The notes: a model not told the origin generated them from the letters alone. A stretch of DNA of 5,802 nucleotides from Pseudomonadota bacterium (GCA_023438325.1 JAEXRB010000232.1:1-5802); one strand, 5' to 3'. Positions 1-5,802 are shown, counted from the stretch's first letter. Numbers and translations: made by a program.

Positions 1-601
1 CGGCGGAGGTGTGGATGCGGCCTTGGGATTCGGTATCGGGCACGCGCTGCACGCGGTGCGTGCCCGATTCGAACTTCAGTTGCGCATACGCGGCCTGGCC
101 TTCGATGCGCGCGACGATTTCCTTGTAGCCGCCATGTTCGCCGGGATGGGCGCTGAGGATTTCCACCTGCCAGCGGCGGGTTTCGGCGTAACGCGTGTAC
201 ATGCGGAACAGGTCGCCGGCGAAGATCGCGGCTTCATCGCCGCCGGCGCCGGCGCGGATTTCCAGGAACAGGTTGGCGTCATCGCGCGGATCGCGTGGCA
301 GCAGGAGCACGTTGAGTGCTTCGCTCAGCTCGGAAAGGCGCGTGCTTTGCTGGGTGATTTCCTCGTCGGCCAGATCACGCAGCTCCGGGTCTTCGCGCAT
401 TGCCTGCGCCGAGGCCAGCGCAGCGTGGGCGGTGTCGTAGTCGCGCAGCCCATGCACGACATCTTCCAGCTGCGCGTATTCGCGCGAAAGATCGCGGAAG
501 CGCTTGGGATCGGCGCTGAGGCCCGGTTCGGCCAGCAGGCGGCTCACCTCCTCGTGGCGCTCAGCCAGTGCGTCGAGCTTGCGTCGGATGCTGGGTGTCA
601 T
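1..601 (-). CDS. prfA: Peptide chain release factor 1 (RF1), N-terminal 200 codons, 3' end outside window
   Basis: RF1 reads UAA and UAG stop codons in the ribosomal A site and triggers release of the finished protein in the cytoplasm. The visible 200 residues begin MTPSIRRKLDALAERHEEV, close to the E. coli RF1 start, which fixes the ATG at 599-601 on the minus strand. The PCRF domain follows, with RAGAGGDEAAIFAGDLFRMY near residues 116-135 and GEHGGYKEI near 154-162. The stop-codon recognition tripeptide is PDT at 188-190 within HRVQRVPDTESQGRIHTS, at the same numbering as PAT in E. coli. The family is about 360 residues, so the catalytic GGQ motif lies beyond the window edge. The start lies inside the end of hemA (41-bp overlap, different frame), as expected for a hemA-prfA operon. 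No clear Shine-Dalgarno precedes it, so translation may be coupled to hemA (inference). The family match is very secure. Confidence 0.97.
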   Translation of the reverse strand, partial: MTPSIRRKLDALAERHEEVSRLLAEPGLSADPKRFRDLSREYAQLEDVVHGLRDYDTAHAALASAQAMREDPELRDLADEEITQQSTRLSELSEALNVLLLPRDPRDDANLFLEIRAGAGGDEAAIFAGDLFRMYTRYAETRRWQVEILSAHPGEHGGYKEIVARIEGQAAYAQLKFESGTHRVQRVPDTESQGRIHTSA

Positions 602-1877
602 CGGTGCTGGAAATTGGGGTGTCGTCGCTGGAGGTGTCAAACAGCCTTGCCGCGGCGTGCAGCAGTTCGCGATCGCCTTGCTGTGCTGCCTGGCGCAGCG
701 TGGCGCTGGGTGTATGCAGCAATTTGTTGGTGAGGGTGTGGGCGAGGTAATCCAGTGCGTGTTGCGGGGATTTCCCCTGTGCCAGAAGTTCGGAAGCGCG
801 CGCCAATACGGCATCGCGTGTGGCTTCGCCGCGCTGGCGCAGGCGACGCAGGGTGTCTTGTTCGCCTGAAGCCCGCCACCACGCCATGTAGTGCTCGACC
901 TGCAAGGCGATGATGGCTTCGGCTTGCTCGGCAGCTTCACGGCGCGAGCGGCGGTTTTCGTCGATGACCTGTTCCAGATCGTCGACGCTGTAAAGGAATA
1001 CATCATCCAGTTGCGCGATGGCGGGCTCGATGTCGCGCGGCACGGCCAGATCGAGCAGGAACATCGGGCGATGCCGGCGCTGGCGCAGCGCACGCTGCAC
1101 CATGTCTTTCCGCAACACCGGGTCGCGGCTTGCGGTGGCGGAGAGCACGATGTCCGCTTCCGGGAGGTGGCGTTCCAGTTCGTCCAGAGGCAGTGCGATG
1201 CCGCCGAAGCGCGAGGCCAGTGTCTGGGCGTGTTCAAGCGTGCGATTGGCGACCAGCAGGCGCTTGACTTTGTGATCGGCCAGATGGCGCGCGGCCAGTT
1301 CAATGGTGTCGCCGGCGCCGATCAGCAGGACGGTGGCTTGATCGAGCGCGGTGAACACCTGCTGCGCCAACCGCACGGCAGCGAAGGCGACCGATACCGG
1401 GTGGGCGCCGATGCGGGTGTCGGTGCGGGCGCGCTTGGCCACGGCGAAGGTTTGCTGGAACAGGCGATCCAGTGGCGTCTTGAGCGCGCCGTGGTGGCGT
1501 GCCGCCTGCCAGGCTTCCTTCACTTGGCCAAGGATCTGCGGTTCGCCCAGCACCATCGAATCCAGGCCGGTGGCGACGCGGAACAGGTGCCGTGCCGCCG
1601 CGTCGTCGCGATGGCGATAGAGATAGGCATCAAGCTGATCCGGGCGCAGCTGGCCGAATTGCGCCAGCCAGTGTTCGGGTTGGCGTTCGGCGCCCGGGGT
1701 GACGTGACAGTAGATCTCGGTGCGGTTGCAAGTGGACAGCAACGCCGCCTCGGTCACGCCTGGCTGCGTGACGAGTTCGCGCAGGGCATCGGCCAGCACG
1801 CCCGGCGCAATCGCGAGTTTTTCGCGCAGTGCGACCGGGGCGGTCTGGTGATTCAAGCCGAGGGCGAGCAGGGTCAT
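561..1877 (-). CDS. hemA: Glutamyl-tRNA reductase
   Basis: This enzyme reduces the glutamate carried on tRNA-Glu to glutamate-1-semialdehyde with NADPH. It is the first committed step of haem and other tetrapyrrole synthesis by the C5 pathway in the cytoplasm. The product is 438 residues; E. coli HemA has 418. The N-terminal catalytic domain starts MTLLALGLNHQTAPV and holds the nucleophile Cys50 in LSTCNRTE. The conserved His97 is followed by GLDSMVLGEPQILGQVK at 104-120. The NADPH-binding domain has LLIGAGDTIELAARHL at 184-199 and ANRT at 210-213. VPRDIEP at 279-285 leads to the long helix and C-terminal dimerisation domain, which contains LTNKLLHTP at 382-390. The last 25 or so residues form a hydrophilic Ser/Thr/Asp tail beyond the conserved fold, partly encoded by the prfA overlap and a short repeat. 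The ATG at 1877 gives the standard N-terminus, with a weak AGG about 7 nt upstream. The gene is divergent from the TPR gene across 65 bp. Confidence 0.98.
   Translation of the reverse strand: MTLLALGLNHQTAPVALREKLAIAPGVLADALRELVTQPGVTEAALLSTCNRTEIYCHVTPGAERQPEHWLAQFGQLRPDQLDAYLYRHRDDAAARHLFRVATGLDSMVLGEPQILGQVKEAWQAARHHGALKTPLDRLFQQTFAVAKRARTDTRIGAHPVSVAFAAVRLAQQVFTALDQATVLLIGAGDTIELAARHLADHKVKRLLVANRTLEHAQTLASRFGGIALPLDELERHLPEADIVLSATASRDPVLRKDMVQRALRQRRHRPMFLLDLAVPRDIEPAIAQLDDVFLYSVDDLEQVIDENRRSRREAAEQAEAIIALQVEHYMAWWRASGEQDTLRRLRQRGEATRDAVLARASELLAQGKSPQHALDYLAHTLTNKLLHTPSATLRQAAQQGDRELLHAAARLFDTSSDDTPISSTDDTQHPTQARRTG
593..632 (-). repeat. Imperfect direct repeat at the hemA/prfA junction
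   Basis: Two near-copies lie 24 bp apart, at 593-611 (19 bp) and 617-632 (16 bp). On the plus strand both begin gggtgtc and end gctgga. They differ by one A/G substitution and a 3-bp insertion (ggt) in the first. On the coding strand they encode two similar Ser/Thr-Asp-Asp-Thr blocks in the tail of HemA. The ATG of prfA (599-601) falls inside one copy, and the matching triplet in the other copy is ACG. The repeat is read directly from the sequence; an origin by local duplication is an inference. Confidence 0.6.
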
Positions 1878-1932
1878 CGTGTGCCTGGGTTAGACTTCAC
1901 ATCGTGTCCCCGCACGCGCAAAACGCACACGA
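1877..1932. repeat. 8-bp inverted repeat bracketing the divergent gap, with a third half-site
   Basis: TCGTGTGC at 1877-1884 is repeated as its exact reverse complement GCACACGA at 1925-1932. A further ATCGTGT at 1901-1907 directly repeats the ATCGTGT at 1876-1882, with 25 bp between their starts. The left arm touches the hemA start codon; the right arm ends 10 bp before the TPR start codon. The repeat arms are read directly. A role as binding sites for a regulator is speculation based on position. Confidence 0.4.
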
Positions 1933-1942
1933 GCCAGAGACG
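1878..1942. promoter_or_regulatory. Divergent intergenic region between hemA and the TPR gene
   Basis: This 65-bp gap is the only non-coding DNA between hemA-prfA and the rightward cluster, so transcription in both directions should start in it or in the adjoining coding ends. I see no convincing sigma-70 pair. On the minus strand, TCTAAC at 1894-1889 matches four of six -10 positions, but the best -35-like element (TTGCGC, 1921-1916) is 21 bp away. On the plus strand, TAGACT at 1891-1896 matches four of six -10 positions with no -35 at the right spacing. The regulatory role is inferred from layout rather than from a recognised promoter. Confidence 0.45.
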
Positions 1943-3598
1943 ATGCAACGATTCACAGTTTACCTGTTGCTGGCCTTGCTCGCGCCGTCCACCGTGCTGG
2001 CGAGCGGGTATGGTCAGGCGCTGTCGCCCCTGTTGGAAGGCGAATTCGCATTGCAACAGGGGGAATTTGCCGCCGCCGCGCAGGCCTATGTACGAGCGGC
2101 TGATCTCGGCAATGACCCTGTCGTGGCCGAACGTGCGGTGCAGGTGGCACTCAACGCACAGGATGCCGCGCTGGCAACCCAGGCCTTGGCGCGCTGGGGT
2201 GCCTTGGCGCCGGATGATGCAGGGTTGGAAGTGGGGCGCTTGCGCGTGGCCTTGCTGGAAAACGATGAGGCCGCTGCCCACGCCGCGCTGGAAACGCTGC
2301 TTGCGCGCGAAAAGGGCTGGCGTCAGGCGGTGGCCGCGCTTGCCACCGCACCCCATCGCGAAACCTCCAGTCGCTTGCTGGAAACCTTGCTCGAAGAAGA
2401 CCGCCTGCCTGACGCCATGGATGCCTGGCTCGCCTTCGGTGGTGTGGCCTTGCGGCTCGAGAACAAGCCGCTGTACGCGCGTCTGGCGCAAGCTGCGGCG
2501 CAGCGCTTTCCCGATGAGCCCGGCGCGCTGGTTTGGCAGGCGGAGGAGGCTCTGGCGCGCGGCGATGCCGAAACGGCGCGCCGCACTCTGGACGTTGCAT
2601 TGGCCTTGCCGGAACTCACGCCGAGCGAGCGTTTGTCGCTGGCTGCGAACTTGAATGCGCTCGGCGATCCTGCGGCTGCCGCCAAGGCGCTGGAAAGTGC
2701 GGGTGACGATGATCGCGTTCTGACATCGCGCGCGGCCTACCTGACGCGTTCCGGCGATGATGCCGGCTTGGCGGCGCTGTACGCTGAAACCGTAGCGAAA
2801 ACGCCCGAGCGCGGCGCTTCTGCGGCGCGCTTGATGCTGCTTGGCCAGTTGGCGGAAATGAATCAGGATGCTCCCGCCGCGATGGCGTGGTATCGGCAGA
2901 TTCCCGGTGGCCTGCAGCGCGAGCAGGCGCAGTTGCGCATCGCCGTGTTGCTCGAGCAGAGCGGCGAAAAAGGCGCGGCGCTCGATCTGCTTCGCGAAAT
3001 CCAGGCCAGCGATACCGAGTGGGGCGACATCGTGCGCGATGCCTATCTGGTAGAGGCGGAGATGGCGCGCGGGCGCAATGACGATGTGGCGGAGCTTTCC
3101 GCGCTGGATCGTGGCCTTGCCATCTTCGAGGACGACGCGATGCTGCGTTACGGCCGCGCGCTGGCTTACGAGCGTGAAGATCGCGTGGATGAAGCCATCG
3201 CGGATCTGCGCACACTGGTTGCGGCAGAGCCGGAGGAAGCCGATTTCCTCAACGCACTCGGCTACACCTTGGTGGATCGCACCCAGGCGCTGGAAGAGGG
3301 GCTGGCGTTGATCGAAAAAGCCATCGCGCTCAAGCCCGATGCGCCGGCGATCCTGGACAGTCTGGGCTGGGCCCTGCACCGCCTGGGTCGTGATGCCGAA
3401 GCTTTGCCGCACCTGCAGCGCGCCTTTGAAATCCAGCGTGACGCAGAAATCGGCGCACATCTGGCCAGTGTGCTGGCGGCGCTTGGTCAGGCTGACGAGG
3501 CGCGCTCGATCCTGCGACTGGCGCGGGAGATCGACCCGAAGAACCGCACCTTGCTTCGTGTCATGCAGGCGCTGTCGGTCGAGGTGGGCGGCGAATGA
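1943..3598 (+). CDS. Periplasmic tetratricopeptide-repeat protein, LbcA-like
   Basis: The product is 551 residues with a signal peptide: a short start (MQR), a hydrophobic core over about residues 5-18, and a likely signal peptidase I site after VLA at residue 20. The rest is Ala/Leu-rich helical repeats typical of TPRs. The clearest are near 31-55 and, at the C-terminus, 436-530, including NALGYTLVDRT at 437-447 and LDSLGWALHRLGRDAEALP at 471-489. TPR proteins act as protein-binding scaffolds. In Pseudomonas the gene at this position, between hemA and lolB, encodes LbcA, the outer-membrane lipoprotein partner that helps the CtpA protease degrade peptidoglycan hydrolases. That role here is inferred from position and repeat content. 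Unlike LbcA, this protein has no lipobox cysteine, and no cysteine at all. The ATG at 1943 places the signal peptide at the very start; in-frame GTG 1904 or ATG 1829 would bury it. The Shine-Dalgarno is weak. The stop overlaps the lolB start. Confidence 0.9.
   Translation: MQRFTVYLLLALLAPSTVLASGYGQALSPLLEGEFALQQGEFAAAAQAYVRAADLGNDPVVAERAVQVALNAQDAALATQALARWGALAPDDAGLEVGRLRVALLENDEAAAHAALETLLAREKGWRQAVAALATAPHRETSSRLLETLLEEDRLPDAMDAWLAFGGVALRLENKPLYARLAQAAAQRFPDEPGALVWQAEEALARGDAETARRTLDVALALPELTPSERLSLAANLNALGDPAAAAKALESAGDDDRVLTSRAAYLTRSGDDAGLAALYAETVAKTPERGASAARLMLLGQLAEMNQDAPAAMAWYRQIPGGLQREQAQLRIAVLLEQSGEKGAALDLLREIQASDTEWGDIVRDAYLVEAEMARGRNDDVAELSALDRGLAIFEDDAMLRYGRALAYEREDRVDEAIADLRTLVAAEPEEADFLNALGYTLVDRTQALEEGLALIEKAIALKPDAPAILDSLGWALHRLGRDAEALPHLQRAFEIQRDAEIGAHLASVLAALGQADEARSILRLAREIDPKNRTLLRVMQALSVEVGGE
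3581..3584 (+). promoter_or_regulatory. Ribosome binding site of lolB
   Basis: GAGG lies inside the last codons of the TPR gene, 10 nt before the ATG at 3595 and 13 nt before the second ATG at 3598. The spacing favours the first ATG, although initiation at either would give almost the same signal peptide. The ATGA overlap (3595-3598) also suggests coupled translation. Confidence 0.45.
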
Positions 3599-4203
3599 TG
3601 CGTGCCCTTTTCATCCTGATTGCGCTGACGTTTCTGGTGGGTTGCGTCAGCACGCCACGACGCACGACGGCTCCGCAAGAGCAGTTGCTTGCGGCCCAGG
3701 CGCAACGCGAAGCCATGTTGGCGCAGCGCACGCATTGGCGTCTGAGCGGCCGCCTTGCGGTGTCGGATGGGCGCGATGGTGGCAGTGGACGGCTGGAGTG
3801 GGTGCAGGAAGGGGAGCGCTACGAAGTCACGCTCAACGCGCCGGTCACACGGCGCAGCTGGCGTCTGATCGGCGCGCCGGGCTTCGCGCAGCTGGATGGA
3901 ATCGAGGGCGGGCCATTTCACGGTGACAGTGCGGAAATCCTGCTTTACGAACATTTGGGATGGCTCGTGCCGCTGGCCGATCTGGTGGCGTGGGTGCAGG
4001 GTGCGCGGGCGCCCGGCGCAGCGCAGATCGCCTTCCAGCCATCTGGGTTGCCTGCGTTGATCGAACAGAATGGCTGGCAGATCGAATACCGGGCCTTCGA
4101 GGCCGATGGCGCGCTGCCGATGCCGTTGCGCGTGTTCGCCACGCGAGGGCAGCAACGGGTTCGGATGCAGGTGGATGCCTGGTCGTTTCCCGGCCTGGAT
4201 TGA
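3595..4203 (+). CDS. lolB: Outer-membrane lipoprotein insertion protein LolB
   Basis: LolB takes lipoproteins from the periplasmic carrier LolA and inserts them into the inner leaflet of the outer membrane; it is itself a lipoprotein. The precursor is 202 residues (E. coli 207). A signal peptide ends in the lipobox LVGC with Cys17 as the lipidated residue. The next residue is Val, not the Asp that retains lipoproteins in the inner membrane. The mature part shows the family pattern: HWRLSGRLAVSD at 47-58, RYEVTLNAPVTRRSWRL at 75-91, GWLVPLADLVAWVQG at 122-136, GWQIEY at 160-165 and RVRMQVDAWS near the end. Aligned by eye, the protruding-loop Leu68 of mature E. coli LolB corresponds to Val84 of this precursor. 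The start overlaps the TPR stop by 4 bp, and ispE begins 8 bp after the stop, so one operon is likely. Identity is secure from motifs and position. Confidence 0.95.
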   Translation: MMRALFILIALTFLVGCVSTPRRTTAPQEQLLAAQAQREAMLAQRTHWRLSGRLAVSDGRDGGSGRLEWVQEGERYEVTLNAPVTRRSWRLIGAPGFAQLDGIEGGPFHGDSAEILLYEHLGWLVPLADLVAWVQGARAPGAAQIAFQPSGLPALIEQNGWQIEYRAFEADGALPMPLRVFATRGQQRVRMQVDAWSFPGLD

Positions 4204-4211
4204 TCGTCGCC

Positions 4212-5096
4212 ATGTCCGATGAGGTCGTGCTTTCACCGCAAGATGGCTGGAGCCTGTGGCCGGCGCCGGCAAAGCTGAACCTGTTCCTGCACATCGTCGG
4301 CCGTCGTGCCGATGGTTACCATCTGCTCCAGACCGTGTTCCAGTTGCTGGATTGGGGCGACACCGTCGCGTTGCGCGTGCGGCCGGATGGCCGGATCGTT
4401 CGCCATCGCGGCGCCGGCGGCGTTGCGGCGCAGGATGATCTTGCGGTGCGTGCGGCACTGGCCTTGCGCGATGCCACCGGCACGATGGCGGGGGTCGATA
4501 TCGACGTGGAAAAGCGCATTCCGCAAGGCGGCGGCTTCGGTGGTGGCAGTTCCGATGCCGCCACCGTGCTGGTGGCGCTCAATCGCCTGTGGCGGCTCGG
4601 GTTGGGCGAGGATGCACTGGCGGACATCGGCTTGTCGTTGGGTGCCGATGTGCCGGTGTTCGTGCGCGGACGCAGCGCATTTGCCGAGGGCGTGGGTGAA
4701 GCGCTGACGCCGCTGGTGCTGCCGCGACGTTGGTTCGTACTGATGGATTCGGGCGTCAGCGTACCCACGGCTGAACTCTTCCGCTCTCCGGATTTGACCC
4801 GCGATGCCTCGTCCGCGACAATATCCGACTTCGTTTCAGGTTTCGTGCACGGCAATGCGTTCGAGCCGGTGCTGCGCAAGCGCAGTCCGCAGATCGTCGC
4901 CGCTCTCGACGCGATGGCTTCCTTCGGGGTGCCGCGTGTCACCGGAACCGGTGGTGGCCTGTTTCTGGCCTTCGATGATCCCGCGCGCGCCCATGAGGTT
5001 GCCGCACGGCTGGCGCCACGATGGCGCTGCCAGGTAGCCGAAGGTGTGAGCGAGTCGCCGTTGCGGTGGTGTCCGGCGATGCGGGCGGTGGCCTGA
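4212..5096 (+). CDS. ispE: 4-diphosphocytidyl-2-C-methyl-D-erythritol kinase
   Basis: IspE phosphorylates 4-diphosphocytidyl-2-C-methylerythritol with ATP. It is the fourth step of the MEP pathway, which makes IPP and DMAPP for quinones and the undecaprenyl carrier. The product is 294 residues and belongs to the GHMP kinases. The N-terminal motif WPAPAKLNLFLHI carries the conserved Lys21, followed by RRADGYHLLQTVFQLLDWGD at 31-50. The ATP-binding glycine loop is PQGGGFGGGSSDAAT at 104-118. The catalytic Asp146 lies in GADVPVFVRG. The third GHMP motif is TGTGGGLFLAF at 244-254, somewhat unlike the E. coli SGTGACVF form. The ATG at 4212 was chosen because it leaves a short N-terminus like that of Xanthomonas IspE. 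A TTG at 4200 overlapping the lolB stop is a weaker alternative, and neither has a good Shine-Dalgarno. In-frame starts further upstream lie inside lolB and are not credible. A tRNA follows 26 bp after the stop. Confidence 0.96.
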   Translation: MSDEVVLSPQDGWSLWPAPAKLNLFLHIVGRRADGYHLLQTVFQLLDWGDTVALRVRPDGRIVRHRGAGGVAAQDDLAVRAALALRDATGTMAGVDIDVEKRIPQGGGFGGGSSDAATVLVALNRLWRLGLGEDALADIGLSLGADVPVFVRGRSAFAEGVGEALTPLVLPRRWFVLMDSGVSVPTAELFRSPDLTRDASSATISDFVSGFVHGNAFEPVLRKRSPQIVAALDAMASFGVPRVTGTGGGLFLAFDDPARAHEVAARLAPRWRCQVAEGVSESPLRWCPAMRAVA

Positions 5097-5122
5097 GGTC
5101 GCGCGTCGGAAAGAAGACAAAT

Positions 5123-5197
5123 TGGGGCGTCGCCAAGCGGTAAGGCACCGGGTTTTGATCCCGGCATTCGTAGGTTCGAATCCTGCCGCCCCAGCCA
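5123..5197 (+). tRNA. tRNA-Gln, anticodon UUG
   Basis: The cloverleaf can be folded by hand. The acceptor arm TGGGGCG (5123-5129) pairs perfectly with CGCCCCA (5187-5193). The anticodon stem CCGGG (5148-5152) pairs with CCCGG (5160-5164) around the loop TTTTGAT, giving anticodon TTG at 5155-5157, which reads CAA and, by wobble, CAG. The T-loop GTTCGAATC is at 5174-5182. G5194 is the discriminator base and CCA at 5195-5197 is encoded. The weak-looking first pair (U-A) and G73 are usual for bacterial tRNA-Gln. It lies 26 bp after ispE and 82 bp before prs. No promoter or terminator is obvious on either side, so it may be processed from a longer transcript, though an own promoter inside the end of ispE cannot be excluded. 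Confidence 0.97.
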
Positions 5198-5270
5198 TTT
5201 CGGATGTCGTTGCCCGCACGGGGCGGCACCCGGTTTCCAACTCAAGCATGGCGCGTTGCCGGCGCTACTC

Positions 5271-5274
5271 AGGT
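5271..5274 (+). promoter_or_regulatory. Ribosome binding site that decides the GTG start of prs
   Basis: AGGT lies just upstream of the GTG at 5280, with 6 nt between AGG and the start codon. There is no in-frame ATG near the conserved N-terminus, so this site supports the GTG over the downstream TTG at 5295. Confidence 0.6.
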
Positions 5275-5279
5275 GTGAC

Positions 5280-5802
5280 GTGGATACCGACGGTTTGCTG
5301 ATCTTCTCGGGCAATGCCAATCGCCCCCTCGCGCAGCAGGTATGTCGCGATTTGGGTGTTCGCTTGGGCAAGGCCATGGTGGGCAAGTTCTCCGATGGCG
5401 AAGTCCAGGTGGAGATCGAGGAAAACGTGCGCCGGCAGGATGTGTTCGTCATCCAGCCCACCAATGCACCTTCGGCCGAAAACCTGATGGAACTGCTGGT
5501 GCTGATCGATGCGCTCAAGCGCGCCAGCGCCGCCAGCGTCACCGCCGTGGTGCCGTATTTCGGCTACGCCCGACAGGATCGCCGCCCGCGTTCGGCGCGC
5601 GTTCCGATCACGGCGAAAGTGGCGGCCAAGATGTTCACCGCCGTGCATGCCGATCGCGTGTTGACGGTGGATCTGCACGCCGACCAGATTCAGGGTTTCT
5701 TCGATATCCCGGTCGACAACGTCTGCGCCTCGCCGCTGATGCTGGCCGACATCTGGCGCAGCCACGGCACCAGCAACATCATCGTGGTCAGCCCGGATAT
5801 CG
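5280..5802 (+). CDS. prs: Ribose-phosphate pyrophosphokinase (PRPP synthetase), 5' part, truncated by window edge
   Basis: Prs transfers pyrophosphate from ATP to ribose-5-phosphate to make PRPP, the precursor for purine, pyrimidine, NAD, histidine and tryptophan synthesis in the cytoplasm. About 174 of an expected 315-320 codons are present. From the GTG start the protein reads MDTDGLLIFSGNANRPLAQQ. KFSDGEVQVEIEENVRRQD follows at 36-54, NLMELLVLIDALKRASA at 68-84, and the ATP-binding VPYFGYARQDRR at 91-102. The metal/ATP-site histidine is His133 in DLHADQIQGFFD, and VSPDI lies at the edge. The PRPP-binding loop is beyond the window. The N-terminus lines up with Xanthomonas-type Prs, supporting a non-ATG start. 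The 82-bp spacer after the tRNA holds a small GC hairpin but no T-tract, so read-through from the tRNA or ispE is possible. Identity is secure; the exact start slightly less so. Confidence 0.95.
   Translation, partial: MDTDGLLIFSGNANRPLAQQVCRDLGVRLGKAMVGKFSDGEVQVEIEENVRRQDVFVIQPTNAPSAENLMELLVLIDALKRASAASVTAVVPYFGYARQDRRPRSARVPITAKVAAKMFTAVHADRVLTVDLHADQIQGFFDIPVDNVCASPLMLADIWRSHGTSNIIVVSPDI

Noticed and set aside
1829..1942. Upstream in-frame extension of the TPR gene to an ATG at 1829 or a GTG at 1904
   Set aside because: The ATG lies within the 5' end of hemA on the opposite strand. Either extension would place a hydrophilic stretch before an otherwise clean N-terminal signal peptide.
891..2654. 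587-codon open frame on the plus strand, antisense to hemA and out of frame with the TPR gene
   Set aside because: It covers parts of two well-supported genes, shows no domain I recognise and has Arg/Trp/Cys-rich low-complexity composition. Long antisense open frames are expected in high-G+C coding DNA.
1874..3460. 528-codon open frame on the minus strand across the TPR gene
   Set aside because: It is fully antisense to a signal-peptide-bearing TPR gene that has good repeat structure, with no recognisable family and a Gln/Arg-rich shadow composition.
3960..4211. N-terminal extension of ispE back into lolB
   Set aside because: The 84 extra residues are an out-of-frame reading of conserved lolB sequence and have no counterpart in IspE, which starts just before its PAPAKLNL motif.
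5212..5224. Small GC hairpin (GCCC-5 nt loop-GGGC) after the tRNA as a terminator
   Set aside because: The stem is only 4 bp and no T-run follows, so it does not meet the pattern of an intrinsic terminator.
4316..5542. 408-codon open frame on the minus strand across ispE, the tRNA and prs
   Set aside because: It runs antisense through two conserved enzymes and a tRNA gene, which a real coding sequence would not do. Composition is Ser/Arg/Thr-rich with no motif.
1..5802. A mobile island, CRISPR array, defence system or other undescribed system
   Set aside because: All genes are conserved core genes in a familiar order with even composition. I found no transposase, integrase, direct-repeat array, attachment-site duplication next to the tRNA, or unexplained coding stretch.

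Overview
This is a housekeeping stretch of a high-G+C gammaproteobacterial chromosome. All five protein-coding genes and the one tRNA gene have recognisable identities. The order is prfA and hemA leftward, then a TPR-protein gene, lolB, ispE, tRNA-Gln and prs rightward. I know this order from Pseudomonas and from the Xanthomonadales (Lysobacterales). Several protein details point to the Xanthomonadales: the RRADGYH block of IspE, the APVTRRSW block of LolB, the GTG-started Prs with FSGNAN near its N-terminus, and the HemA segment from the substrate-binding motif through EAW. No mobile element, phage gene, CRISPR array, toxin-antitoxin pair or defence gene is visible. I do not see a new system here.

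Left part (1-1877, minus strand): the first 200 codons of prfA (peptide chain release factor 1, cut by the window edge) lie downstream of hemA (glutamyl-tRNA reductase, first enzyme of tetrapyrrole synthesis by the C5 pathway). The two genes overlap by 41 bp. The prfA start codon sits inside one copy of a short imperfect direct repeat that encodes the hydrophilic tail of HemA.

Middle (1878-1942): only 65 bp separate hemA from the divergent gene cluster, so promoters for both directions must lie here or reach into the coding regions. The gap is bracketed by a perfect 8-bp inverted repeat and contains a third related half-site. It may be an operator, but this is unproven.

Right part (1943-5802, plus strand): a periplasmic TPR protein sits where Pseudomonas has LbcA, the lipoprotein partner of the CtpA protease. 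Here the signal peptide has no lipobox cysteine. It overlaps lolB, the outer-membrane lipoprotein receptor, by 4 bp. Eight bp after lolB comes ispE, a kinase of the MEP isoprenoid pathway. A tRNA-Gln(UUG) gene follows ispE by 26 bp, and 82 bp later prs (PRPP synthetase) begins at a GTG codon; it is cut by the right edge. The cluster links envelope assembly (TPR protein, LolB), isoprenoid supply (IspE), decoding (tRNA-Gln) and nucleotide precursor supply (Prs). The close spacing suggests co-transcription of at least TPR gene-lolB-ispE. Nearly every base belongs to a gene and no gap reaches 300 bases.
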